Of a stretch of DNA of 20,119 nt, positions 6,894 through 13,889 are shown piece by piece. Under the pieces are notes generated by a model, which worked only from the letters and a program-made list of their open reading frames with translations, had not been told where the DNA came from and did not search any database. This DNA comes from JAVBTT01 sp031550325. GTDB taxonomy: Bacteria; Bacillota; Clostridia; Oscillospirales; UBA929. A program made the position numbers and the translations under genes. The first letter of the stretch is position 1. Each line of letters begins with the position of its first letter. The stretch lies in contig JAVBOR010000065.1 in the NCBI GenBank assembly GCA_031550325.1, forward strand, positions 1 to 20,119. Reading direction: 5' to 3'.

Positions 6894-7637
6894 ATGTCAT
6901 TACTGAGCGAGTTCTCCATCCAGCTGTACTCCCTGCGGGACGCCGCCGCCAAGGATTTTCCAGCCGTGCTGCGGTTTGTGTCCAAATTGGGATACACGGG
7001 CGTCGAGTTTGCCGGTTACGGCGGCCTGTCGGCCGGGGAAATGAAAACCCTGCTGGATGAGTGCGGTCTGAAGCCCGTCGGCACCCATGTGAGCATTGAA
7101 CGACTGACGGAGGCCCTTGACGAGGAGCTGGCCTACAACAAGGCCATCGGCACGGGGGCTATCGTCGTGCCGTACTATCCCATCGAAACGGAGAAAGACG
7201 TCCGCGAACTGGCAGCAAAGCTCTGCGAGCTCGCGCCCAAGGTGCGCGCGGCGGGCTTCGGCTTTGCCTACCACAACCACGGGGAAGAGTTTGCCGCCCC
7301 AAACGGCCGCTATCTGCTCGACCTTCTGCTGGAGCTCGTTCCGGCCGATCTGCTCTCACTGGAACTTGACATTTATTGGGCAGCGTATGCGGATGTGGAT
7401 TACAAAGAATACATGCTTAAAAACGCAGGCCGCGTGAACATGCTGCACATCAAGCAAATGGCCGACCCCGAGTCCAAAACCTGCGTCGACCTGCCCGACG
7501 GCGTTATTGATTTTGGCGACTTAATCCGCGCGGCGCTCTCCATCGGCGTGGAGCAGTTTATTCTGGAGCAGGAAGAGTTTGCCGTTTCAGGCGAGATCAG
7601 CGTCAAACGCGACATCGAATACATCATGAATCTTTAG
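6894..7637 (+). CDS. Sugar phosphate isomerase/epimerase, IolE-like TIM barrel (short)
   Basis: 247-aa protein of the xylose isomerase-like / AP endonuclease 2 TIM-barrel superfamily. It starts with FSIQLYSLRDAAAKDF, typical of this group. Candidate metal and substrate residues lie at expected strand ends: YHNH (126-129), LELDIYW (Asp159), LHIK (His185) and ILEQEEF (Glu225). Members isomerise, epimerise or dehydrate keto-sugars and inosose. AAGGAGG (6881-6887) sits 6 nt before the ATG, 19 nt after the oxidoreductase stop, so the genes are co-transcribed. It differs clearly from the next gene's product, so the pair is not a recent duplication. Confidence 0.88.
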   Translation: MSLLSEFSIQLYSLRDAAAKDFPAVLRFVSKLGYTGVEFAGYGGLSAGEMKTLLDECGLKPVGTHVSIERLTEALDEELAYNKAIGTGAIVVPYYPIETEKDVRELAAKLCELAPKVRAAGFGFAYHNHGEEFAAPNGRYLLDLLLELVPADLLSLELDIYWAAYADVDYKEYMLKNAGRVNMLHIKQMADPESKTCVDLPDGVIDFGDLIRAALSIGVEQFILEQEEFAVSGEISVKRDIEYIMNL

Positions 7638-7647
7638 GAGGTAAGAC

Positions 7648-8613
7648 ATGAAACTGAGTGTACTGACGGTTCCCCTCTATGACCGCGGCGCCGAGGAGGC
7701 GTTTGCCTGGCTGAGCGCGCGCGGCGTGCAAATGGTGGAAATCGGCACGGGCGGCGCCCCCGGACAGGGCCACTGCGACCCCGACGCCCTGCTGACCGAC
7801 AGCGGAAAACTGGCTGCCTACAAAGATCTGCTTCAGAAGTACAACCTTGAAATCAGCGCGCTGAGCTGCCACTCCAACCATGTCCACCCGGACAAGGAAA
7901 TCCGCGAAACGGCCCACCGGGAGTTTATTCGCACCTGCAAGCTGGCCGAGAAGCTCGGTCTCAGCACGGTGGTCAGCTTTTCGGGATGTCCGGGCGACCA
8001 TCCGGGCGCGCATTACCCCAACTGGGTGACCTGCTCCTGGCCGACGGAATACCAAAAGGTTCTCCAGTATCAGTGGGAGGAAGAACTCATCCCGTATTGG
8101 CAGAGCGCCGTCAAAGAGGCTGCCAACTACGGCGTGAACAAGATAGCCCTTGAGCTGCATCCGGGTTTTTGCGTATACAACACCGCCACGCTGCTGCGCC
8201 TGCGCGAGGCCGCCGGCCCGGCCATCGGCGCAAATTTCGACCCCAGCCATCTGTTTTGGCAGGGCATTGACCCCGTTGAGGCCATCAAGGCGCTCAAAGG
8301 CGCGATCCATCACTTCCACGCCAAGGACACGCGCATCTCGGCCGCCAACACCGCCGTTAACGGCGTGCTCGACACCAGCAGCCTCGGCGGTCTGGAGTCG
8401 CGCTCGTGGCTGTTCCGCACCGTGGGCTACGGCCATGACATGCTGACGTGGAAGGATATGCTCACCACGCTCCGGCTCGTAGGCTACGACGGCGCGATCA
8501 GCATCGAGCATGAGGATGCCTTTATGTCTATTGAAGAGGGGCTGGAAAAGGCCATCGACTTTTTGAAGCCACTCATCTTGCGCGAAAAACCCATCGACAT
8601 TTTTTGGGCATAA
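7648..8613 (+). CDS. Sugar phosphate isomerase/epimerase, TIM barrel (long)
   Basis: 321-aa protein of the same TIM-barrel superfamily but another subgroup. The metal-site pattern is clear: Glu169 in ALELHPGF, Asp198 and His201 in NFDPSHLFW, His224 in HFHAKD and Glu287 in SIEHEDAF. The insert with CHSNHVHPDKEIRE and the FSGCPGD loop are typical of a larger, well-populated clostridial and proteobacterial group annotated as sugar phosphate isomerase/epimerase. The ribosome site AGGAGGT overlaps the stop codon of the preceding gene (TAGGAGGT, 7635-7642), so translation is tightly linked. With the oxidoreductase it probably handles a keto-sugar or keto-cyclitol intermediate; substrate unknown. 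Confidence 0.9.
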   Translation: MKLSVLTVPLYDRGAEEAFAWLSARGVQMVEIGTGGAPGQGHCDPDALLTDSGKLAAYKDLLQKYNLEISALSCHSNHVHPDKEIRETAHREFIRTCKLAEKLGLSTVVSFSGCPGDHPGAHYPNWVTCSWPTEYQKVLQYQWEEELIPYWQSAVKEAANYGVNKIALELHPGFCVYNTATLLRLREAAGPAIGANFDPSHLFWQGIDPVEAIKALKGAIHHFHAKDTRISAANTAVNGVLDTSSLGGLESRSWLFRTVGYGHDMLTWKDMLTTLRLVGYDGAISIEHEDAFMSIEEGLEKAIDFLKPLILREKPIDIFWA

Positions 8614-8623
8614 GCCCTTTGGC

Positions 8624-8652
8624 TTGTAGACAAACAGGAGTTTTGTCTACAA
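8624..8652 (+). repeat. Module D hairpin after the isomerase operon
   Basis: TTGTAGACAAA and TTTGTCTACAA form an 11-bp perfect stem with a 7-nt loop. It lies just after a small AAGCC/GGCTT hairpin that starts within the stop codon (8612-8625). The same D module occurs at 11741-11767 and 19953-19979. Confidence 0.8.
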
Positions 8653-8693
8653 AACGATGATAAAGTGATTGGCTCTGTGGGGCCTCACTAAAG

Positions 8694-8733
8694 AAAGGCT
8701 TTCCCGGAATGAATCCGGGAAAGCCTTTTGATT
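8694..8733 (+). terminator. Intrinsic terminator built from module C
   Basis: AAAGGCTTTCCCGGA and TCCGGGAAAGCCTTT form a 15-bp perfect stem with a 5-nt loop (8694-8728), followed by TGATTT on top of a T-run. This is a good Rho-independent terminator for the oxidoreductase/isomerase operon, about 80 nt after its last stop. The core TTCCCGGA is the C module found in the other intergenic regions. Confidence 0.75.
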
Positions 8734-9002
8734 TCATCTCTAAGGACGAGAGCTAGTAAGGTTTGTCTACAGTCTGGGGCTTTCTTGGAGTGAATCCCGC
8801 AAAGCCATGAGTTTGACCGGATAAGGACGTATCATAAACTTGAGAAAAATAAAGCATTTGGATCTGTATAGCAAAGAAGGTGAGAATATTTTCCAGTGCT
8901 CCGTTTGAGTGCGGGTCAATACGGCGGAAAGAGACAAGTGTTATGAGAAAACAGTAGAAATGTTCCTCAATTGGGCTTTTTGACCATCTTTGCTTAAAAC
9001 AG
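8734..9002. other. Gene-free leader region upstream of the protease gene
   Basis: Together with the hairpins before it, this completes a 471-nt gap without a gene. It contains GTTTGTCTACAGTCTGGGGC (8762-8781), the same D half-site plus G-run seen before the DUF1538 gene, and a degraded module C (about 8781-8807). From about 8830 the sequence becomes AT-rich and shows no repeat, RNA gene or ORF that I can support. Confidence 0.6.
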
Positions 9003-9031
9003 TTTACTTTATTTAAAAAATATTGTATAAT
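9003..9031 (+). promoter_or_regulatory. Putative sigma-A promoter of the HtrA-like protease gene
   Basis: TTTACT (9003-9008, 4 of 6) and a perfect TATAAT (9026-9031) with 17 nt between them, in an AT-rich stretch that contrasts with the GC-rich surroundings. The start codon follows about 53 nt later. Confidence 0.65.
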
Positions 9032-9084
9032 ATTATCCAGAGGTTTGCGAACTAATCGTTTTTAGAAGTCGGAAGGTGAAAAAG

Positions 9085-11421
9085 ATGAAAAAGAGGTTAT
9101 TGGCTGTTGCGCTGGCGCTGGTTCTGATTTTCGCGTTGCTCCCCACCGGCGCGTCCGCGGCGGAGACGGATTACACGGCGTATGCGGACACGCTGCACGC
9201 GCTCCATCTGTTTGCCGGCTCCAACAAGGGCTACGAGCTCGACCGAAGCGCGACCCGCGTGGAGACCGCCGTGATGACGGTCAAAATTCTGGGCAAGGAA
9301 CAGGATGCGCAGTCGGCGCAGCTGAAGCACCCGTTTACCGACGTCCCGGCCTGGGCCGACTGCTATGTGGGCTATCTGTACGCCAAGAAAATCACCAGCG
9401 GCGTGTCGGCCACGGCATTTGGCTCCCAGCAGCTTTCCTCACCGGCGCAGTACGCCACCTTTATGCTGCGCGCGCTCGGATACAGCGGCTTTGACTGGAA
9501 AACCTCGGTCGGTGAAATGGTTAAGCAGGGTATTTTGACGTCGGCTGAGGCCGGCCAGTACGGAAAGGCCGGGGCGCTGTCCCGCGGAAACATGGTGGCC
9601 CTGACGCGCGCGACGCTGCTCGGCAAACGCATGGGTTCCGCATACACGCAGCTGAACACGCTGTACTCGCGCGTGTTTGACTTTGAGGCACTGACCGCCG
9701 CGGCCCGGCTGGACAGCGGGGTTGCCAGGGCGGGTGTGCTGCACGGACTTGCGCGTCCCAGCACACTCTCTTATGACGCCGAGGGCGTGTTCGCCAAGGC
9801 TTCACCGGCGATCTTCTACATACAGCTTCAAGACAAATACGCGTACGACGAGGAAGACTATTATTCGGGCAGCGGCTTTTTCATTACCTCCGACGGCGTT
9901 GCCGTAACCAATTATCACGTCATTGAGGACATGTACACGGCCTTTGTCCGAACGTCCGACGGCAAGGAGTACCCTGTGGAGCGCGTCCTGGGGTATTCCG
10001 AGGAGCTTGACATCGCCGTGATCAAGGTCAAGGGCTCGTCGCTTCCCACGCTGAACCTGGGCGATTCGCACGCCCTGCGCGCGGCGCAGCGCATCTACTG
10101 CATCGGCAGCCCGCTGGGCTTTGAGAACACGATTTCCGAGGGACTGGTGTCCAGCCCGGTCAGGCGGTATCCGCAGGCCGACGACCGGGAGCTGGTTCAG
10201 GTATCCGCCGCCATTTCCAACGGCTCCAGCGGCGGCGCGGTGCTCAACAGCCATGGCGACGTCGTGGGCATTACGACAATGTCGGCCACCTTTGGGCAAA
10301 ACCTGAACTTTGCCGTTCCGGTCAACGCGCTTTCCGAGCTTCACTATATGAATCCTCCCAAAACGCTGAGCGCGCTGGTGGACGAGGCCGACTGGATCTG
10401 GCCGTCCTGGTATGACCTGGACACCGAGCGCGAGCCCAATGACGGCCTGCCGCCAGAAGAAGACGATGCCCCCGTCGTTGTCGACCCCGATGGAGACGAG
10501 GGAATCGGGGGCTCACCGAATAGCCCGGCGATCCCCGGCGAGCCTGGCGAGCCCGGCAGCACGGCGAGTCCGACAGGCGCTGACGGCGCGGACCCGGCGA
10601 ACCCGGAGGACCTGGAGGACCCGGCGAACCCTGATGAGCCCGAGGGCCCGTATTACTGGCCGCCCGAGCAGAGCATTTACTCCGAGACGGAGTATCAGTG
10701 CACGCTGAGCGACGACAGCGACGTGGATCTGTATGGGCTTACGATGGAGCAGGGCGGAAGCCTGTTCCTCACGCTGCACGCGCCCGAGGAATATGTAGGC
10801 TCCCTTTCCGTCGACCTGGTCGACCTCCATACCGGCGAGACGGTTTTACGCTCGCGCGCCGTCGAGGACTGCCCCTATATCTATATCCGCGACTATCTGC
10901 CCGAGGGCGAGGACTACGCGCTGCGCGTCACGCTGGACGGCGAGGACGCGACATTGATCGACATGCCGTATGAGTTCGCGTTTGAGATTTTGGTCAGCGA
11001 AGGGTTTCTGGTCGACGAGCCCATGTTTGAGATTGAGGACAACGGGGACCTGGAGTCGGCGCAGTATCTGCCGTTTGGCAGCGCCGTCGAGGGAACGCTG
11101 ACCGACGCGCAGGACATGGACTATTACCGCTTTGTGGTGGAGAAAACCTGCCCAGCGTCCTGGGTTGTTCTCGTCGACCTCTCCTATTACTATATCTCGA
11201 GGTCCGTCGAAGCCAAGATCTACAACGCAAAGACAGACAAGTTCGTGGCCGACGCGCAGCTGCTTGATCTATACAGCAGCGACATGCCCAAAGAGATTTC
11301 GCTTCCCGCCGGATCCTACTATATTGTGGTGCGCGGCACGGGCGAAATTGACCAGTGGAGCTACGGGCTGGTTGTCAGTCCGGTAGTTGAGATGGATGCC
11401 GTGGACGAGTACGATTATTAG
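9085..11421 (+). CDS. Secreted HtrA-like S1C serine protease with SLH-like repeats and PPC-like domains
   Basis: 778-aa exported protein. A signal peptide (LLAVALALVLIFALLP, cleavage near ASA-A at residue 25) is followed by three degenerate SLH-like repeats (about 30-80, 85-137, 138-190; clearest at HPFTDVPAWADCYVGYLYAK). The trypsin-like domain (about 235-430) has the full triad: His278 in TNYHVIED, Asp309 in ELDIAVIKV and Ser382 in NGSSGGAV. No PDZ domain is seen. A Pro/Gly/acidic linker (about 441-526) with GEPGEPGS and two DPANP units leads to two PPC-like beta domains (about 527-640 and 646-770). ATG 9085 has GGAAGG (9071-9076) 8 nt upstream; GTG 9076 would lie within that site. Likely role is extracytoplasmic protein quality control or processing at the cell wall. 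The SLH repeats may bind wall polymers. Confidence 0.88.
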   Translation: MKKRLLAVALALVLIFALLPTGASAAETDYTAYADTLHALHLFAGSNKGYELDRSATRVETAVMTVKILGKEQDAQSAQLKHPFTDVPAWADCYVGYLYAKKITSGVSATAFGSQQLSSPAQYATFMLRALGYSGFDWKTSVGEMVKQGILTSAEAGQYGKAGALSRGNMVALTRATLLGKRMGSAYTQLNTLYSRVFDFEALTAAARLDSGVARAGVLHGLARPSTLSYDAEGVFAKASPAIFYIQLQDKYAYDEEDYYSGSGFFITSDGVAVTNYHVIEDMYTAFVRTSDGKEYPVERVLGYSEELDIAVIKVKGSSLPTLNLGDSHALRAAQRIYCIGSPLGFENTISEGLVSSPVRRYPQADDRELVQVSAAISNGSSGGAVLNSHGDVVGITTMSATFGQNLNFAVPVNALSELHYMNPPKTLSALVDEADWIWPSWYDLDTEREPNDGLPPEEDDAPVVVDPDGDEGIGGSPNSPAIPGEPGEPGSTASPTGADGADPANPEDLEDPANPDEPEGPYYWPPEQSIYSETEYQCTLSDDSDVDLYGLTMEQGGSLFLTLHAPEEYVGSLSVDLVDLHTGETVLRSRAVEDCPYIYIRDYLPEGEDYALRVTLDGEDATLIDMPYEFAFEILVSEGFLVDEPMFEIEDNGDLESAQYLPFGSAVEGTLTDAQDMDYYRFVVEKTCPASWVVLVDLSYYYISRSVEAKIYNAKTDKFVADAQLLDLYSSDMPKEISLPAGSYYIVVRGTGEIDQWSYGLVVSPVVEMDAVDEYDY

Positions 11422-11599
11422 CTTTGTCAAAAAAGGTCGCCTCTTTGTTCCTTTGCGCAAAACCACGTCGAGCCTGACGCCGAAGGCGGCGGGTCCCTGC
11501 TGGACTAAAATAAGAAGAGCCGAGCGCCCGAGCAGGGAGGCCTGGAGCCTGGAGGCGTTTTGAAGCGCACGCGCCCCAAAGGGGCGACCGGTTCAAAAG

Positions 11600-11768
11600 C
11601 CGCAAGGCGAAGGACGACCGCCCGCGAGGACGAATGAGGCTTGACAGGCGAAAAAAATTAGAACCACAACTCTTTCTCGGATTCACTCCGGGAAAGTCAC
11701 CCAGTGCGCGTCTTCACTAAGACGCGTTCCTGCTCCCGTTTGTAGACAAATCGAAGGTTTGTCTACAG
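11600..11768 (+). repeat. Long repeat, copy 1 (inverted relative to copy 2 at 19952-20119)
   Basis: Aligned by eye against the reverse complement of 19952-20119, this block matches over its full length with four mismatches and one single-base indel in an A-run (7 against 6). It contains, in order, CCGCAAGGCGAAGGACGACC, a GGCTTGACAGGCG segment, and modules C, B and D. Copy 2 runs off the window's end, so the repeat may extend further upstream of 11600. Confidence 0.9.
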
Positions 11769-11774
11769 TCTACA

Positions 11775-11812
11775 AAAGGGTTTCCCGGGATTCATCCCGG
11801 GAAACCCTTTCT
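11775..11812. terminator. Perfect 16-bp hairpin of module C, likely bidirectional terminator
   Basis: AAAGGGTTTCCCGGGA and TCCCGGGAAACCCTTT pair perfectly over 16 bp around a TTCA loop. A-runs precede and T-runs follow, so it could end transcription from both the protease gene (plus) and the hydrogenase operon (minus), which converge here. Confidence 0.7.
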
Positions 11813-11814
11813 TT

Positions 11815-11836
11815 ACGCGTCTTCACAAAGACGCGT
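11815..11836 (-). repeat. Module B hairpin
   Basis: ACGCGTCTT and AAGACGCGT form a 9-bp perfect stem with a CACA loop. It lies between modules C and A; the same module occurs at 1525-1546, 11707-11726 and 19994-20013. Confidence 0.8.
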
Positions 11837-11850
11837 TCCTGTCCCCGCTT

Positions 11851-11877
11851 TGTCAAAGAACCCTTGGTTCTTTGACA
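11851..11877 (-). repeat. Module A hairpin after hydA
   Basis: A perfect 12-bp stem, TGTCAAAGAACC and GGTTCTTTGACA, with a 3-nt loop. Read on the minus strand it starts 17 nt after the hydA stop and continues into AAAGCGGGGACAGGAA and module B, the same arrangement as after the response regulator on the plus strand. Confidence 0.85.
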
Positions 11878-11894
11878 GCCTGAAGGGCAAGGAC

Positions 11895-13886
11895 TCAGCT
11901 CTTAAACGCCGATTTCAGAATGTCCACGGTCTCCAGCGTGTCCTCCAGCTCGGAGCGCAGCCGCCTGTTTTCAGCCTCAAGCTCCAGGATGCGCGGCGAC
12001 TCGAGCGTGCTTCTTCCGATGTTGGCAGCGATGGACTTGGCGATGTCGCGCTGCGCGGCCGCCGTCTTGATCTTGCTGATGACCTTAGAGTCGGCCACAA
12101 ACGTCTCCCCGGTGAGGTGATTGAACTGTCCGCGCGGGACATAGTGTGTGTGCAAAAGCTCGTGGGAGAGGTGGCCGTTGGGCTCGCCGAGGAACTGCTC
12201 ATAGAGCGAGATGATATACGGGTTGTCATGCGACTTGCGCAGCGTTTTGCTCTCGTCCTCGGAATACAGGCCGCCGAGCCTCTTCTGGCGCACTTCTGGG
12301 TCGGACGAGCGCGGCTGACCGCCGCCCATGATGCAGCCGCCCGGGCAACCCATGACCTCGATAAAGTGATAGGGCGAGGTGCCGTCTACAATTTGCTCCA
12401 TGAGCCGCTTGGCGCCCGCAAGACCGCTGGTCACCGCGACGCGCAGCTCGACGTCCGCCAGGAAGCCGTAAGCGGGCAGGGGATCCTTGATGACCACGGC
12501 GGCCTCCTTGACCTGGTCAAGGCCGACGATGGGCGTGATGTGCAGGTTCTCAAACGGGAGCTCGCGGCCGGTGACCAGCTCGTACACCGTGCGCAGGGCG
12601 GCCTCCATCACGCCGCCGGTCAGGCCAAAGATGTCGGCGGCACCGGAGGACATTCCCAGCGGATTGTCAAAGGTCTCGTCCTCCAGCCCCAGGAAGTCGA
12701 TGCCCGCGAGGTCAATCATGTGCGCCAGCTCGCGCGTGGTGATGACAGCGTCGACATTTTTGTGGCCGTTGTTCACCATTTCGGGGCGCTCGATTTCAAA
12801 TTTCTTGGCCGTGCACGGCATGACCGAGACGACAAACATGTCGGCGGGGTCAACGCCGATCTTCTCGGCGTAATAGGACTTGGAGAGCGCGCCGAGCATC
12901 GTGTGCGGCGATTTGCAGGTGGACAGATGCCCCAGATGCTCAGGGAACTCATGCTCGACGTATTTGACCCAGCCAGGGCTGCAGCTGGTGATCATCGGAA
13001 GCGAGGGGATGTGGAGCAGCAGCGCGTCCTTGACGCGGCCGAGCAGCTCCGAGCCCTCCTCCAAAATGGTCAGGTCGGCGGTGAAGTTGGTGTCGAATAC
13101 GTCGTCAAAGCCCAGCCGGTGCAGCGCTGCTGCAATCTTTCCCGTGACGCTTGAGCCCGTCGGCAGCCCGAAGGCCTCGCCGAGCGCGACCCGGACGGCG
13201 GGCGCGACCTGCACAACCGTGCGCACGTTGGGGTTGGAGAGGGCCTTCCAGACGTTTTCGGTGGAGTTGGTGGATTTCAGCGCGCCTACGGGGCACACAA
13301 TGGTGCACTGGCCGCAGAACGAGCAGTTGACCGTGCCGAGCGGCAGCCCCATCGCCGGGGAAATCTGGGTGTCGAAGCCGCGATGCTGCGGGGCGAGAAC
13401 GCCCACGCCCTGGATGTCGCTGCACGCGGTCACACAGCGCCGGCAGAGGATGCACTTGGACATGTCGCGCGTGACCGAGACGGACGCGTCGACGGTGTAC
13501 CCTGCGCGCTCGCCGTCAAACCGGGAGGTATCCACGCCGAGCATTCCGCCCAGCTTCTGAAACTCGCAGCGCTGGTTGCGCGTGCAGCTCAGGCAGTCCT
13601 GCGAGTGGTCGGACAGCATGAGTTCATAGAGAATGGTCCGCGTCTTGCGCACCTTGTCGGTGTTGGTGTGAACCACCATGCCCTCGGTGACGGTGGCCAG
13701 GCAGGAAGCCTGCAAAGTTCTGGCGCCCTCGACCTCTACAACGCAGATGCGGCACGCGCCCTCTTTATGGACGCCTTTCATATAGCACAGACTGGGGATG
13801 TTAATGCGCGACTGGCGGGCTGCCTCCATGATGGTGGTGCCCTCTTCGACGCACACCGGCTGCCCGTTAATGGTCAGGTTCACCAT
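11895..13886 (-). CDS. hydA: [FeFe] hydrogenase catalytic subunit, NADH-linked trimeric type
   Basis: 663-aa catalytic subunit. N-terminal [2Fe-2S] domain (Cys34, 45, 48, 62), His-ligated [4Fe-4S] site (His94, Cys98, 101, 107), two [4Fe-4S] ferredoxin motifs (Cys145/148/151/155 and 188/191/194/198), then the H-cluster domain with L1 TSCSPGW (300-306), L2 MPCTAKKFE (356-364) and L3 VMGCPGGCIMGGGQP (511-525). L1 has Ser where many monomeric enzymes have a second Cys. The family normally ends near LLHTHY (577-582); here some 80 residues follow, ending in a leucine-rich coiled-coil segment (about 632-660). AAGGAGGT lies 8 nt upstream of the ATG, and only 3 nt separate it from the upstream stop. 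With the NuoE- and NuoF-like genes it should form a cytoplasmic complex linking NAD(P)H, ferredoxin and H2. No maturase genes are in the window. Confidence 0.96.
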   Translation of the reverse strand: MVNLTINGQPVCVEEGTTIMEAARQSRINIPSLCYMKGVHKEGACRICVVEVEGARTLQASCLATVTEGMVVHTNTDKVRKTRTILYELMLSDHSQDCLSCTRNQRCEFQKLGGMLGVDTSRFDGERAGYTVDASVSVTRDMSKCILCRRCVTACSDIQGVGVLAPQHRGFDTQISPAMGLPLGTVNCSFCGQCTIVCPVGALKSTNSTENVWKALSNPNVRTVVQVAPAVRVALGEAFGLPTGSSVTGKIAAALHRLGFDDVFDTNFTADLTILEEGSELLGRVKDALLLHIPSLPMITSCSPGWVKYVEHEFPEHLGHLSTCKSPHTMLGALSKSYYAEKIGVDPADMFVVSVMPCTAKKFEIERPEMVNNGHKNVDAVITTRELAHMIDLAGIDFLGLEDETFDNPLGMSSGAADIFGLTGGVMEAALRTVYELVTGRELPFENLHITPIVGLDQVKEAAVVIKDPLPAYGFLADVELRVAVTSGLAGAKRLMEQIVDGTSPYHFIEVMGCPGGCIMGGGQPRSSDPEVRQKRLGGLYSEDESKTLRKSHDNPYIISLYEQFLGEPNGHLSHELLHTHYVPRGQFNHLTGETFVADSKVISKIKTAAAQRDIAKSIAANIGRSTLESPRILELEAENRRLRSELEDTLETVDILKSAFKS

Positions 13887-13889
13887 GTC

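Larger units (their letters stand above)
11422..11894. repeat. Large composite hairpin-repeat region between protease gene and hydA
   Basis: A 473-nt gap between convergent genes, without a supported gene. It contains a block GAGCCTGACGCC (11469-11480) shared, inverted, with 1636-1647; a CGCCCC/GGGGCG hairpin (about 11572-11587); the 168-nt block that recurs inverted at the window's end (11600-11768); and, read towards hydA on the minus strand, the series A (11851-11877), B (11815-11836), C terminator-like hairpin (11775-11810), D (11741-11767), B (11707-11726) and C (about 11676-11698). Short frames here have no recognisable product. Confidence 0.85.

Noticed and set aside
11500..11600. tRNA or other structured RNA gene in the GC-rich part after the protease gene
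   Set aside because: Several small stems are possible, but no cloverleaf, T-loop or known RNA motif is visible.
11422..11894. CRISPR array in the repeat-rich region
   Set aside because: The repeats are different hairpins in a mosaic, not identical direct repeats with uniform unique spacers, and no cas genes are nearby.
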